Part shown: in pieces, positions 7,165-13,363 of the stretch
Numbering within the stretch: position 1 is the first letter of the stretch
How the letters are laid out: each line of letters opens with the position of its first letter
Source: JANYBT01 sp038211475
Lineage (GTDB): Bacteria; Acidobacteriota; Terriglobia; Terriglobales; Acidobacteriaceae
Direction: 5' to 3'
NCBI GenBank assembly: GCA_038211475.1
Contig: JBBQVN010000094.1
Location: forward strand, 1-14,666
Length of the DNA stretch: 14,666 nt
Made by a program: the position numbers and the translations under genes
The notes under the pieces: model-generated
The model's database searches: none
What the model was told of the DNA's origin: nothing
What the model saw: the letters and a program-made list of their open reading frames with translations, nothing else

Positions 7165-7752
7165 TTATTTTTTAACCGGCTGGCCAAACGCGGTATCGTA
7201 ATGCAGCTTGATTTCGCCGCGTGTGCCCTGCTCCGGCGAATACACCACACAGCTATCGAAGGGCCGGGAGTACACGTGCAGACTCACCGCCCGCTGGTTG
7301 TACTCGCGCGGATTGAGCACACGGTGCACCGGTTCCTTGGGATCGACCGCACAGGGATGCGTCGCATCCAATTCCACCGCGTCGGTAGGATCCAGCTCGC
7401 AACTCCCCGCTGCCGTGTCTTCCGCTCGAACTCGATAGTTCTCCACCCGCAATCGCCCGATGGGCGCCGACATCCAGCAATTCTGATCGCGGTGGTTGTG
7501 CACCGAACTCACTTGGCCGACGTCCCAGCAGATAGCGATTAATTCGTAGAGCGCGGTCTTGTCGATCAAATTGCGCGTGTAGTGTTGCGCATTCCAGGTT
7601 AGATAAGGCGCCAGGGTTTCCGGTTCCACCACCGCGCTCGCCAGATAGCTCCGCACTTGCTCCGTGCCTTCAAACGCCGTAGCTGGCAACTGGCGCAGTC
7701 CCGCCACTAAGTCAGTAATGGCTACTCGTTTTGCCGCAACTTGTGTTCCCAT
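7165..7752 (-). CDS. Cysteine dioxygenase, type I
   Basis: This cupin enzyme oxidises L-cysteine with O2 to cysteine sulfinate, the first step of cysteine catabolism toward sulfite or hypotaurine. The 195 residues match the roughly 200 of animal enzymes. The iron ligands align with human His86, His88 and His140: H85 and H87 in SSVHNHRDQNCW and H143 in HRVLNP. The substrate-binding Arg is R60 in YTRNL. C92 and Y161 (SLHVYSRPFDSC) match the human Cys93-Tyr157 crosslink pair. The ATG at 7752 has a GAGG 5-6 bases upstream. An in-frame ATG at 7797 overlaps the queA stop as ATGA and would add 15 residues, but lacks a ribosome site. Cotranscribed with queA. A homologous thiol dioxygenase with another substrate is possible but less likely. 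Confidence 0.9.
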   Translation of the reverse strand: MGTQVAAKRVAITDLVAGLRQLPATAFEGTEQVRSYLASAVVEPETLAPYLTWNAQHYTRNLIDKTALYELIAICWDVGQVSSVHNHRDQNCWMSAPIGRLRVENYRVRAEDTAAGSCELDPTDAVELDATHPCAVDPKEPVHRVLNPREYNQRAVSLHVYSRPFDSCVVYSPEQGTRGEIKLHYDTAFGQPVKK

Positions 7753-7793
7753 AAACACCTCGAATCGCCCGAAAACTATCTCACGACCTGTGG

Positions 7794-8888
7794 TCATTCG
7801 ACAAACATGCAGTCCCCGTAGGAATAGAAACGGTACTCCGCCTCGACCGCGTGATGGTAGGCCCGCAGCACATTCTCCCGCCCGCCAAAGGCGCTCACTA
7901 GCATCAGCAGAGTAGATTGCGGCAGGTGAAAGTTTGTCAGCATCGCGCCGACCACGCGAAACCCATAGCCGGGCACAATGAACAAGTTGGCTTTGCCGCT
8001 TCGCGCCTCGATCGGACCTTCGCCGGCCGCCTGAGCAGCAAATTCCAAAGTACGCACCGACGTCGTGCCCACTGCGACCACTCGTCTGCCTTCGCGGCGC
8101 GCCCGGTTCAGCGCCGCGGCCGCCGGCTCCGCAATCGAGTACCACTCTCCGTGCAACTTGTGCTTCTCGATATTTTCCACCCGCACCGGTTGAAACGTTC
8201 CGAGTCCCACGTGCAAGGTGACTTCTGCGATCTCAATCCCACGTTGCCGAATTCGGCTCAATATCTCCGAAGTGAAATGCAATCCCGCCGTCGGAGCCGC
8301 CACCGACCCCCGATCCTGGGCATATATCGTCTGGTAACGCTCGCGATCGCCACTTTCGTCGGCACGCCCGATATAGGGCGGCAGAGGAACGTGTCCTATT
8401 TTCTCCAGGCGCTGAAAAAAATCAGGAACTGGCCGGAAGCGGATTCGCCGCTCGCCAAACTCTCCGCGCCACAACACTTCCGCCTCAAGTTCGCCGGCAT
8501 CGCCAAAATATAAATGCTCCCCCACTCCAATCTTTTTTCCCGGACGAACCAGGCACTCCCATTGGTTGGGTTCCGCCGACAACTGTCGCGTCAGCAAAAC
8601 CTCGACCACTCCCTGCGGGAAGTCCTGAGCCGCAGGATTGTGCGGGCTGACCGTTTGGGCTCGCTGTCCTCCTCGTCGCCCATACAGCCGCGCCGGAATA
8701 ACCCGGCTGTTGTTGACCACCAGCAAGTCGTCAGGCCGCAGCAAGTCGGGAAACTCCACGAAACGTCCATCCCGCCAAGCGCCTGTCTCACGTTGCAAGT
8801 GCAACAGGCGAGAGCCCGACCGCTCCGGCAACGGCGTCTGCGCGATTCTCTCCGGCGGCAACGCGTAGTCGAAGTCAGACACCAGCAC
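7794..8888 (-). CDS. queA: S-adenosylmethionine:tRNA ribosyltransferase-isomerase QueA
   Basis: QueA transfers and rearranges the ribosyl group of S-adenosylmethionine onto 7-aminomethyl-7-deazaguanine in tRNA, making epoxyqueuosine at wobble position 34. Motifs in order are DFDYALPPERIAQTPLPERS at the N-terminus, LLVVNNSRVIPARLYGRR, the GVVEVLLTRQL strand, APTAGLHFT, VTLHVGLGTFQPV, VGTTSVRTLE and TNFHLPQSTLLMLVSAFGG near the end. The length of 362-364 residues is normal. The start is either GTG 8888 or GTG 8882; the latter has AGGG five bases upstream and gives the more usual VSDFDY beginning. It is the first gene of a likely operon with cysteine dioxygenase and diverges from the aldolase gene over about 100 bases. 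Confidence 0.95.
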   Translation of the reverse strand: MLVSDFDYALPPERIAQTPLPERSGSRLLHLQRETGAWRDGRFVEFPDLLRPDDLLVVNNSRVIPARLYGRRGGQRAQTVSPHNPAAQDFPQGVVEVLLTRQLSAEPNQWECLVRPGKKIGVGEHLYFGDAGELEAEVLWRGEFGERRIRFRPVPDFFQRLEKIGHVPLPPYIGRADESGDRERYQTIYAQDRGSVAAPTAGLHFTSEILSRIRQRGIEIAEVTLHVGLGTFQPVRVENIEKHKLHGEWYSIAEPAAAALNRARREGRRVVAVGTTSVRTLEFAAQAAGEGPIEARSGKANLFIVPGYGFRVVGAMLTNFHLPQSTLLMLVSAFGGRENVLRAYHHAVEAEYRFYSYGDCMFVE

Positions 8889-8948
8889 CCTACCAGACTA
8901 CCTCGGCCGCGCAAAAAGGCGCGAACATCTGGCCCCGGCCGTCCCGAG

Positions 8949-8977
8949 TTGTTCCACCCGCCGTGGTACGGTAATAT
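8949..8977 (+). promoter_or_regulatory. Candidate promoter of the aldolase gene
   Basis: TTGTTC (8949-8954) and TAATAT (8972-8977) are 17 bases apart, giving 3/6 and 4/6 matches. Transcription would start about 8984, leaving a leader of only about 9 bases before ATG 8993. Weak evidence. Confidence 0.3.
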
Positions 8978-8992
8978 AAACGCTCAAACCGC

Positions 8993-9736
8993 ATGTCCAG
9001 CACCTACCAACATCGGCGCGATATTCTTCGTTACGGCAAGATGTTGCATGATCGCGGCTTTGTCGCGGCCAGCGATGGCAACCTCTCCGTGCGCTTGGAT
9101 TCCGGCCGGGTTCTCGTCACCCCAACCGGCATGAGCAAAGGCATGATGCGCACTTCGGATCTGGTGACGGTCGACAACGACGGTCAGCGCGTTGCCGGAC
9201 GCAGAGATGTGACCAGCGAAATCGGGATGCACTTGCTCATTTACCGCTTGCGCCCTGACGTCAAGGCCATCGTGCATGCCCATCCAGCCACTGCCACTGG
9301 ATTCGCAGCGTCGGGCATGGATCTCACCCAGCCGCTGGTGTGCGAAGTAGTCATCGGACTCGGCTCGATTCCTCTGGCTCGCTATGGCACCCCCGGCACG
9401 ACCGAGTTGGCGGATGCCCTGGCCCCCCTAGTGCCGCAATACAACGCCATTCTGATGGCCAACCACGGCGTGGTGACCTATGGCGACACTCTCGAGCAAG
9501 CCTACATGCGCATGGAAACGGTGGAGCACTTCGCGCGCATCGCGCTGGTGGCGCACATGCTCGGCAAGGGGCAGCCGCTGGGAGTCCAGGAGGTGGAAAA
9601 GTTGGTGAGCGCCCGTACTCGCTATGCCGCCGCCCAAACTCTGGCGCCCATGCCGACCTTGCACCACCCCATGCCTTCCCGCCGCTCAGAATCCGGGGCC
9701 GACGAAGTAGTTGTGGCTTCCGGTCGCCAAAGCTAA
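8993..9736 (+). CDS. Class II aldolase/adducin family protein (FucA-like)
   Basis: This is a zinc aldolase-fold enzyme of the L-fuculose-1-phosphate/L-ribulose-5-phosphate family. The parts of the active site are visible: GNLS (29-32) and TPTGMSKG (43-50) for phosphate binding, E76 in TSEIGMH as the catalytic acid/base, and zinc ligands H95 and H97 in HAHP and H158 in ANHG. E. coli FucA uses E73, H92, H94 and H155, so the spacing is almost the same. The 247 residues include an extra tail of about 35 rich in Pro, His and Ser. No sugar-kinase or isomerase gene is nearby, so the substrate cannot be read from context; methylthioribulose-phosphate dehydratase or another family member remains possible. 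No Shine-Dalgarno is visible. Its stop overlaps that of the TonB receptor on the other strand. Confidence 0.88.
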   Translation: MSSTYQHRRDILRYGKMLHDRGFVAASDGNLSVRLDSGRVLVTPTGMSKGMMRTSDLVTVDNDGQRVAGRRDVTSEIGMHLLIYRLRPDVKAIVHAHPATATGFAASGMDLTQPLVCEVVIGLGSIPLARYGTPGTTELADALAPLVPQYNAILMANHGVVTYGDTLEQAYMRMETVEHFARIALVAHMLGKGQPLGVQEVEKLVSARTRYAAAQTLAPMPTLHHPMPSRRSESGADEVVVASGRQS

Positions 9737-11928
9737 CGCTCTCCGCCCAACCGAAAGCGCAGTCCGACGCGGAAATTCGCCCGCAGCGCGGGGTATCCCG
9801 CGACTTCTTCGTAGTGCTTGTTCAGTACATTCTCGAGATTCACATAGGCAGTCACGCGCGACGTAATCGCATACCATCCACCTGCATCCGCCCGCACATA
9901 CCCCGCCGCATGGTTCACTCCAAAGCCCAAAAAGTCCGAGTCGGTCCGCCGCCCAACAAAGCTTTCCCCCACGTTTCCACCCCACCTGTTGCCCAGATAG
10001 TTCAGCAGCAAGCTGGCCGAATGTTTGGGACGGCGCAGCAGAGGATTTCCCGGTTGCAGCAATGGGTCGAAGGCAAACGGTTGATCCAGAATTTGAGTGG
10101 AGGTATAGGAATAGCTTCCATCCAGCAACACCCGCGAGGTCAGGTTGCCTTTGAGTTCGACCTCGGCTCCGTGGGCCAGCGAGCGGTTTACATTCACGTA
10201 CTGGCCCTGGAAAATCGCGTTGCAGCAGCTGTAGTCAATCTGGTTGCTGAACCGGTTGTGGAAATAGGTCGCGGTCAAAGCATACTTCCCGTTCAGCGAG
10301 TTCTGCTGAAATCCCGCTTCATAAGCTCGGTTCTCTTCCGCTTTCAAGTTTGGATTGGGCAAGGTGAAAGCATCGTTGGCGAACGACTCCTCGAAGCGCG
10401 GCTCCTTGATTCCGGCCGCATACGAGAAGTGCAAACGTGTTCCGGAAAGAACCTGTCCGCCGCGCCACAGCTGGTAGCCCACCGCCGCGCGCGGAACCAC
10501 TTTGTTGCCAAACGTCTGGTTGTGCACAAATCGCCCGCCTGCCACTACTGAGAACCTACGCCAGTTCAGCGTCTGCTGCCCATAGACTGCGTGATTCAAG
10601 CGCAGACCGTGGCTGAGCGGCGGCACGGTGGGATCTCCGAAGCGTCCGCTTTCATCTTCAAACTCATAGCCGAAGGTGGTTCGCGCCCAACTCCGCTCCA
10701 CATAATCGCCCTGATAGGCGAAGCCCGCGCGGTTCACGTGCGACGCAGTTTGAAAAGGAAAATCAATGTTCCCGAACAGAGGCGAAACCCGTCCCGCATC
10801 TACCGTGGTGTCTTCATTCAGCCGCTTGTGGTTGTAATCGAAGCCGGTGAGATGATGTTGCCAGCGGCCCACATTGAACGTCAGGTCAGCACTGGCGATC
10901 AGGTTGTTCTGGCGGGCCAACTGGTCGCGGTCGGGAGGAATTAGAGGCTGGCCATTGAAATTCCAAAACGACTGCACTCCGGTCCGGCTGTTGGAGTGGC
11001 GCAGATGAAAACGAAACAGGGCATTGTCGCGTAACTTGACGCCGACGTTGCCGCCCTGCAGCGAATTTGAATATTCGTCGTTCGGTCCCTGCCCGCTGCT
11101 GTTGAACTGGTCCCCGAAAACGTCATAGTCGAATCGTCCCCGTGCGCCCGAGAGCGCGAGGTCGCCATGCGCAGTGCCAAAGCTTCCCCCGTCCGCGCCA
11201 AAACGAAGTTCAGGCCTGAGCGTGGATCCCTTTTGCGAAAATACCTGAACCACGCTGGTCATCGCGTCGGAACCGTAGAGCGTGCTCTGGGCGCCGCGCA
11301 AGAATTCCACGCGCTCCGTCCCCGTCAGCGGAACCACCCCGAAATCAAAGGTCCCGCCGGGTTCGTTCACCGAGACCCCATCCACCAGAACTTTGTTGTA
11401 GCGGGAATCGCCGCCGCGCACGAATAGCGAGCCCAACCCGCCGCGCTGTCCCGACACGTTGACCACGGCGCCAGGCAGAAATCGCAATGCCTCGGACGCA
11501 GCGCCGGGCTGCATGGCTTCAATCTGGCCGTGCTCCAAAGTGCTGACGCTAGCTCCCGCAGTCTCATCGGAAACCGGAGTGCGGGTGGCGCTCACCACCA
11601 CCGTCTCGGAAACTTTCTCCACCCGCAGGGGCACGGTGAGCGTGGATGTCTGCACCGCAGCATCGGCGCGAGCATCGGCGCGCTCGGGGGCGAATCCCGC
11701 GGCCAGCACTTCTACCTCGAAGGAATCGCCGGAGTCGACATCGAATCGCGCCGTACCATCGCCCGCAGTCAGCCGGACCGCCAAAGGGGTAGCGCTGCCA
11801 TCGCGATAGATCGAAACCTGTGCGCCAGCCACCACGGCCGCGTGCGGATCAATAACTTTGACTTTGAGTTCGGCCGCGAAACCAGCCAGGGGCAGAAGCG
11901 AAAAACAAACCAGGAACAGGCGATACAT
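9733..11928 (-). CDS. btuB: TonB-dependent receptor, probably cobalamin/corrinoid (BtuB-like)
   Basis: This outer-membrane beta-barrel receptor probably imports corrinoids using TonB energy. The 731-residue protein has a signal peptide (1-19, cut after FAA), then a carboxypeptidase-regulatory-like Ig domain (about 20-103) common in Acidobacteria and Bacteroidetes. ETVVVSA (108-114) is the TonB box. The plug (about 115-234) has ALRFLPGAVV, LFVRGGDSRYNKVLVDGV and VEFLRGAQSTLYGSDAM, and the barrel ends with NLENVLNKHYEEVAGYP and the final strand FRVGLRFRL. ATG 11928 is chosen because AAGGAGG lies 5 bases upstream; an in-frame GTG at 11943 would place the ribosome site inside the gene. A cobalamin riboswitch directly upstream is the main evidence for the substrate. 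No B12 ABC transporter genes are adjacent. Confidence 0.93.
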   Translation of the reverse strand: MYRLFLVCFSLLPLAGFAAELKVKVIDPHAAVVAGAQVSIYRDGSATPLAVRLTAGDGTARFDVDSGDSFEVEVLAAGFAPERADARADAAVQTSTLTVPLRVEKVSETVVVSATRTPVSDETAGASVSTLEHGQIEAMQPGAASEALRFLPGAVVNVSGQRGGLGSLFVRGGDSRYNKVLVDGVSVNEPGGTFDFGVVPLTGTERVEFLRGAQSTLYGSDAMTSVVQVFSQKGSTLRPELRFGADGGSFGTAHGDLALSGARGRFDYDVFGDQFNSSGQGPNDEYSNSLQGGNVGVKLRDNALFRFHLRHSNSRTGVQSFWNFNGQPLIPPDRDQLARQNNLIASADLTFNVGRWQHHLTGFDYNHKRLNEDTTVDAGRVSPLFGNIDFPFQTASHVNRAGFAYQGDYVERSWARTTFGYEFEDESGRFGDPTVPPLSHGLRLNHAVYGQQTLNWRRFSVVAGGRFVHNQTFGNKVVPRAAVGYQLWRGGQVLSGTRLHFSYAAGIKEPRFEESFANDAFTLPNPNLKAEENRAYEAGFQQNSLNGKYALTATYFHNRFSNQIDYSCCNAIFQGQYVNVNRSLAHGAEVELKGNLTSRVLLDGSYSYTSTQILDQPFAFDPLLQPGNPLLRRPKHSASLLLNYLGNRWGGNVGESFVGRRTDSDFLGFGVNHAAGYVRADAGGWYAITSRVTAYVNLENVLNKHYEEVAGYPALRANFRVGLRFRLGGER

Positions 11929-11933
11929 GAAAT

Positions 11934-11940
11934 CCTCCTT
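11934..11940 (-). promoter_or_regulatory. Shine-Dalgarno AAGGAGG of the TonB receptor
   Basis: A near-perfect ribosome site sits 5 bases before ATG 11928. Its GGAGGATT context (11938-11931) is the exact reverse complement of AATCCTCC at the 3' edge of the upstream riboswitch, so it can be hidden in an 8-bp helix. Confidence 0.85.
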
Positions 11941-11961
11941 CACACGCGAAAGGGTTGCAGT

Positions 11962-12142
11962 GGAGGATTCGCACCGGTCTCCTGGCTCGCGAGTAAGACG
12001 TGCTCAGCAGCACGCCGGCCTTCTGTCCCAGCCTTCCCAGTTTCCCAGTGGCCGAAACGATTTTCCTCGCTTACAGTTGCGCGGCAGCGCGGGGTTTGCA
12101 CCCGCTTCCCATTCCATCGCGATGATGGAATCGCGCGAATCC
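11962..12142 (-). ncRNA. Cobalamin riboswitch
   Basis: Read on the minus strand, the conserved core of the class appears in order. An outer 8-bp helix P1 is formed by GGATTCGC (12142-12135) and GCGAATCC (11972-11965). A perfect 8-bp hairpin follows (12131-12124 with 12118-12111). Next come GGGAAGCGGGTGCAAACCCCG (12110-12090), CTGCCGCGCAACTGTAAG (12087-12070), GCCACTGG and GGGAAGGC, a small variable hairpin (GTGCT-GCTG-AGCAC), and the B12 box GAGCCAGGAGACCGGTGC (11988-11971). It directly precedes the TonB receptor and is expected to control it by adenosyl- or other cobalamin. The final bases can pair with the receptor's ribosome site, pointing to control of translation. Confidence 0.95.
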
Positions 12143-12150
12143 GTTAACTC

Positions 12151-12178
12151 TCAATCGTGAAATTTCAATCGTTGAATT
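12151..12178. repeat. 14-bp tandem duplication
   Basis: TCAATCGTGAAATT (12151-12164) is followed at once by TCAATCGTTGAATT (12165-12178), 12 of 14 bases equal. It lies just upstream of the riboswitch, where the receptor promoter would be expected. No clear promoter hexamers could be chosen there. Confidence 0.7.
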
Positions 12179-12436
12179 CTTGACCTTCCAGTCCGCGAAT
12201 TTTCAATCCCTGGGCTTTGAGCAAGTAAAGCTTCAACGATCTGACCAAAAACGACTTCTCGACCTTACGCGGGAGCAAGACAGGAATGCAAGCGCGCGTA
12301 CCAGTCCGCTCCGCGTTTGACACGTTTCGGCGGCCTTCGTGGAAGGGTACGGCTTCATCCATGCCGCCCCAACCCGGTCTGGGTGAAAGTGCACAGCCTC
12401 AGCCGCGCCACCCGAAACCACGAAAAGTGAGGGGCT
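12179..12436. other. Noncoding stretch, possible dispersed repeat
   Basis: About 260 bases between the receptor leader and the DHFR-family gene show no credible gene. A GGCGGC/GCCGCC inverted pair (12329-12334 and 12363-12368) could close a hairpin. Short open frames exist on both strands but have no ribosome site or recognisable product. The texture resembles short intergenic elements repeated in acidobacterial genomes; this is an impression only. Confidence 0.35.
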
Positions 12437-13003
12437 TTAGCTCTCGCGGCCTGCTCCGCCCGATGAGCGCCTATAAGACAAATCAACAAACCCGTTTCTA
12501 TAAGCGACTACATTTTTCAGATGCCACTTCTGCTCGCTACCGGGATCACCGAACAGGCGCAGTCCGTCCCCCAACGTGACTGGCGCTATCATCAATCTGA
12601 TTTCATCCACCAGGCCGAGCCTGAGAAAACTCTGGCCTAACACGGCCCCTCCCACCAGCCAAATGTTTCCGTATTGAGGCGCGAGTATCTCATCCACCAA
12701 TCTCATGAGGTCGCCTGAATAGAATTCGACGCTGTCCCTCGTGCGCGGCAGTTTTCTGCTTGTCACCACGACCGTCGGAGTGTCGCCATAGGGCCAGCCT
12801 AGCTCGAGCGCGTGCTCGTAAGTGCGAGAACCGAGAACGTAGCAGTCTATCGACTCGATAACGTCAGCCCCGTCGTCGGTCACCCCTCTTTCGTAGACGT
12901 CAGAACTGTCCATCCACGAAACACTGTTGTCCGTCCTGGCGATGAAGCCATCAAGGCTTGAAACTACGTGCATCGTGATTGTCGGATTCTTTGCGCTTGA
13001 CAT
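12437..13003 (-). CDS. Dihydrofolate reductase family protein (RibD C-terminal domain)
   Basis: The 188-residue protein has the DHFR/RibD-C reductase fold that binds NADPH. The first strand ITMHVVSSLDGFIAR contains the family's SLDG(F/Y)IA motif; DCYVLGSRTYEHAL matches the G-R-x-T-Y segment. TPTVVVTSRKL, GNIWLVGGAVLGQSFLRLGLVDEIRLMIAP and TLGDGLRLF are the typical nucleotide-binding and closing strands. It is a stand-alone member without a deaminase domain. Such proteins are usually annotated 'dihydrofolate reductase family'; they are not FolA, and most have unknown substrates. ATG 13003 has GGAGG three bases upstream and is preferred over GTG 13039, which would add 12 unrelated residues. Its upstream region holds 15-bp repeats. 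The gene appears to stand alone. Confidence 0.88.
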   Translation of the reverse strand: MSSAKNPTITMHVVSSLDGFIARTDNSVSWMDSSDVYERGVTDDGADVIESIDCYVLGSRTYEHALELGWPYGDTPTVVVTSRKLPRTRDSVEFYSGDLMRLVDEILAPQYGNIWLVGGAVLGQSFLRLGLVDEIRLMIAPVTLGDGLRLFGDPGSEQKWHLKNVVAYRNGFVDLSYRRSSGGAGRES

Positions 13004-13040
13004 GTTCCTCCCGATAGGGCCGACCCCGGCCGCGTCCACG

Positions 13041-13100
13041 CTGATCCGTCATTGGCTGATACGTGATCGACTGAACCTTGATCGGCTGAACTGTGATTGC
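13041..13100. repeat. Four 15-bp degenerate tandem repeats
   Basis: Units at 13041-13055, 13056-13070, 13071-13085 and 13086-13100 all begin CTGA, followed by a variable middle and, near the end, (T/G)(C/G)ATT or GATC-like bases. They adjoin with no spacer and lie 38 bases upstream of the DHFR-family ATG, in the likely promoter or leader region. Confidence 0.75.
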
Positions 13101-13228
13101 ATCCCGCGACAATAACCTAACGTCGCCCCGGCCATCGAGTCAAACCCTGTGCCAGCGTCACCAGTCATTCCGAACGAAACAACGCCGGGGCGCATCCGTC
13201 GGTGTGAGGCCGACTCGAATCGCGCAAC
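13101..13228. other. Intergenic DNA between divergent genes
   Basis: Together with the neighbouring repeat and promoter this makes up the roughly 360-base gap between the DHFR-family gene and the GloVer protein. I see no gene, RNA or clear repeat in this part. Confidence 0.5.
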
Positions 13229-13257
13229 TTGACACCTTTCGGTGCGTCCACTAAAAC
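13229..13257 (+). promoter_or_regulatory. Sigma70-like promoter of the GloVer-repeat gene
   Basis: A perfect TTGACA (13229-13234), a 17-base spacer and TAAAAC (13252-13257, 4/6) form the best promoter in the window. The spacer contains the small inverted repeat CACC-TTTC-GGTG (13233-13244). Transcription would start near 13264, leaving a leader of about 100 bases with a hairpin CCGAG-TGCGG-CTCGG (13276-13290). Confidence 0.6.
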
Positions 13258-13363
13258 CCTGTAATGCCCGATTCGCCGAGTGCGGCTCGGACAGTCCCAT
13301 TCTGGCAGCAAGCTCCGGCTCCCGCCACAGGGGGCCAGCACACAAATCGCTAGAGAGGGCAAT

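Noticed and set aside
7753..8145. N-terminal extension of cysteine dioxygenase to 326 residues
   Set aside because: The extra part lies almost entirely inside queA in another frame and resembles nothing. The homologous length fits a start at 7752 or 7797.
9340..10551. Plus-strand open frame of 403 codons spanning the end of the aldolase and part of the receptor
   Set aside because: It overlaps two well-supported genes in other frames and has low-complexity Arg/His content typical of a GC-rich shadow frame.
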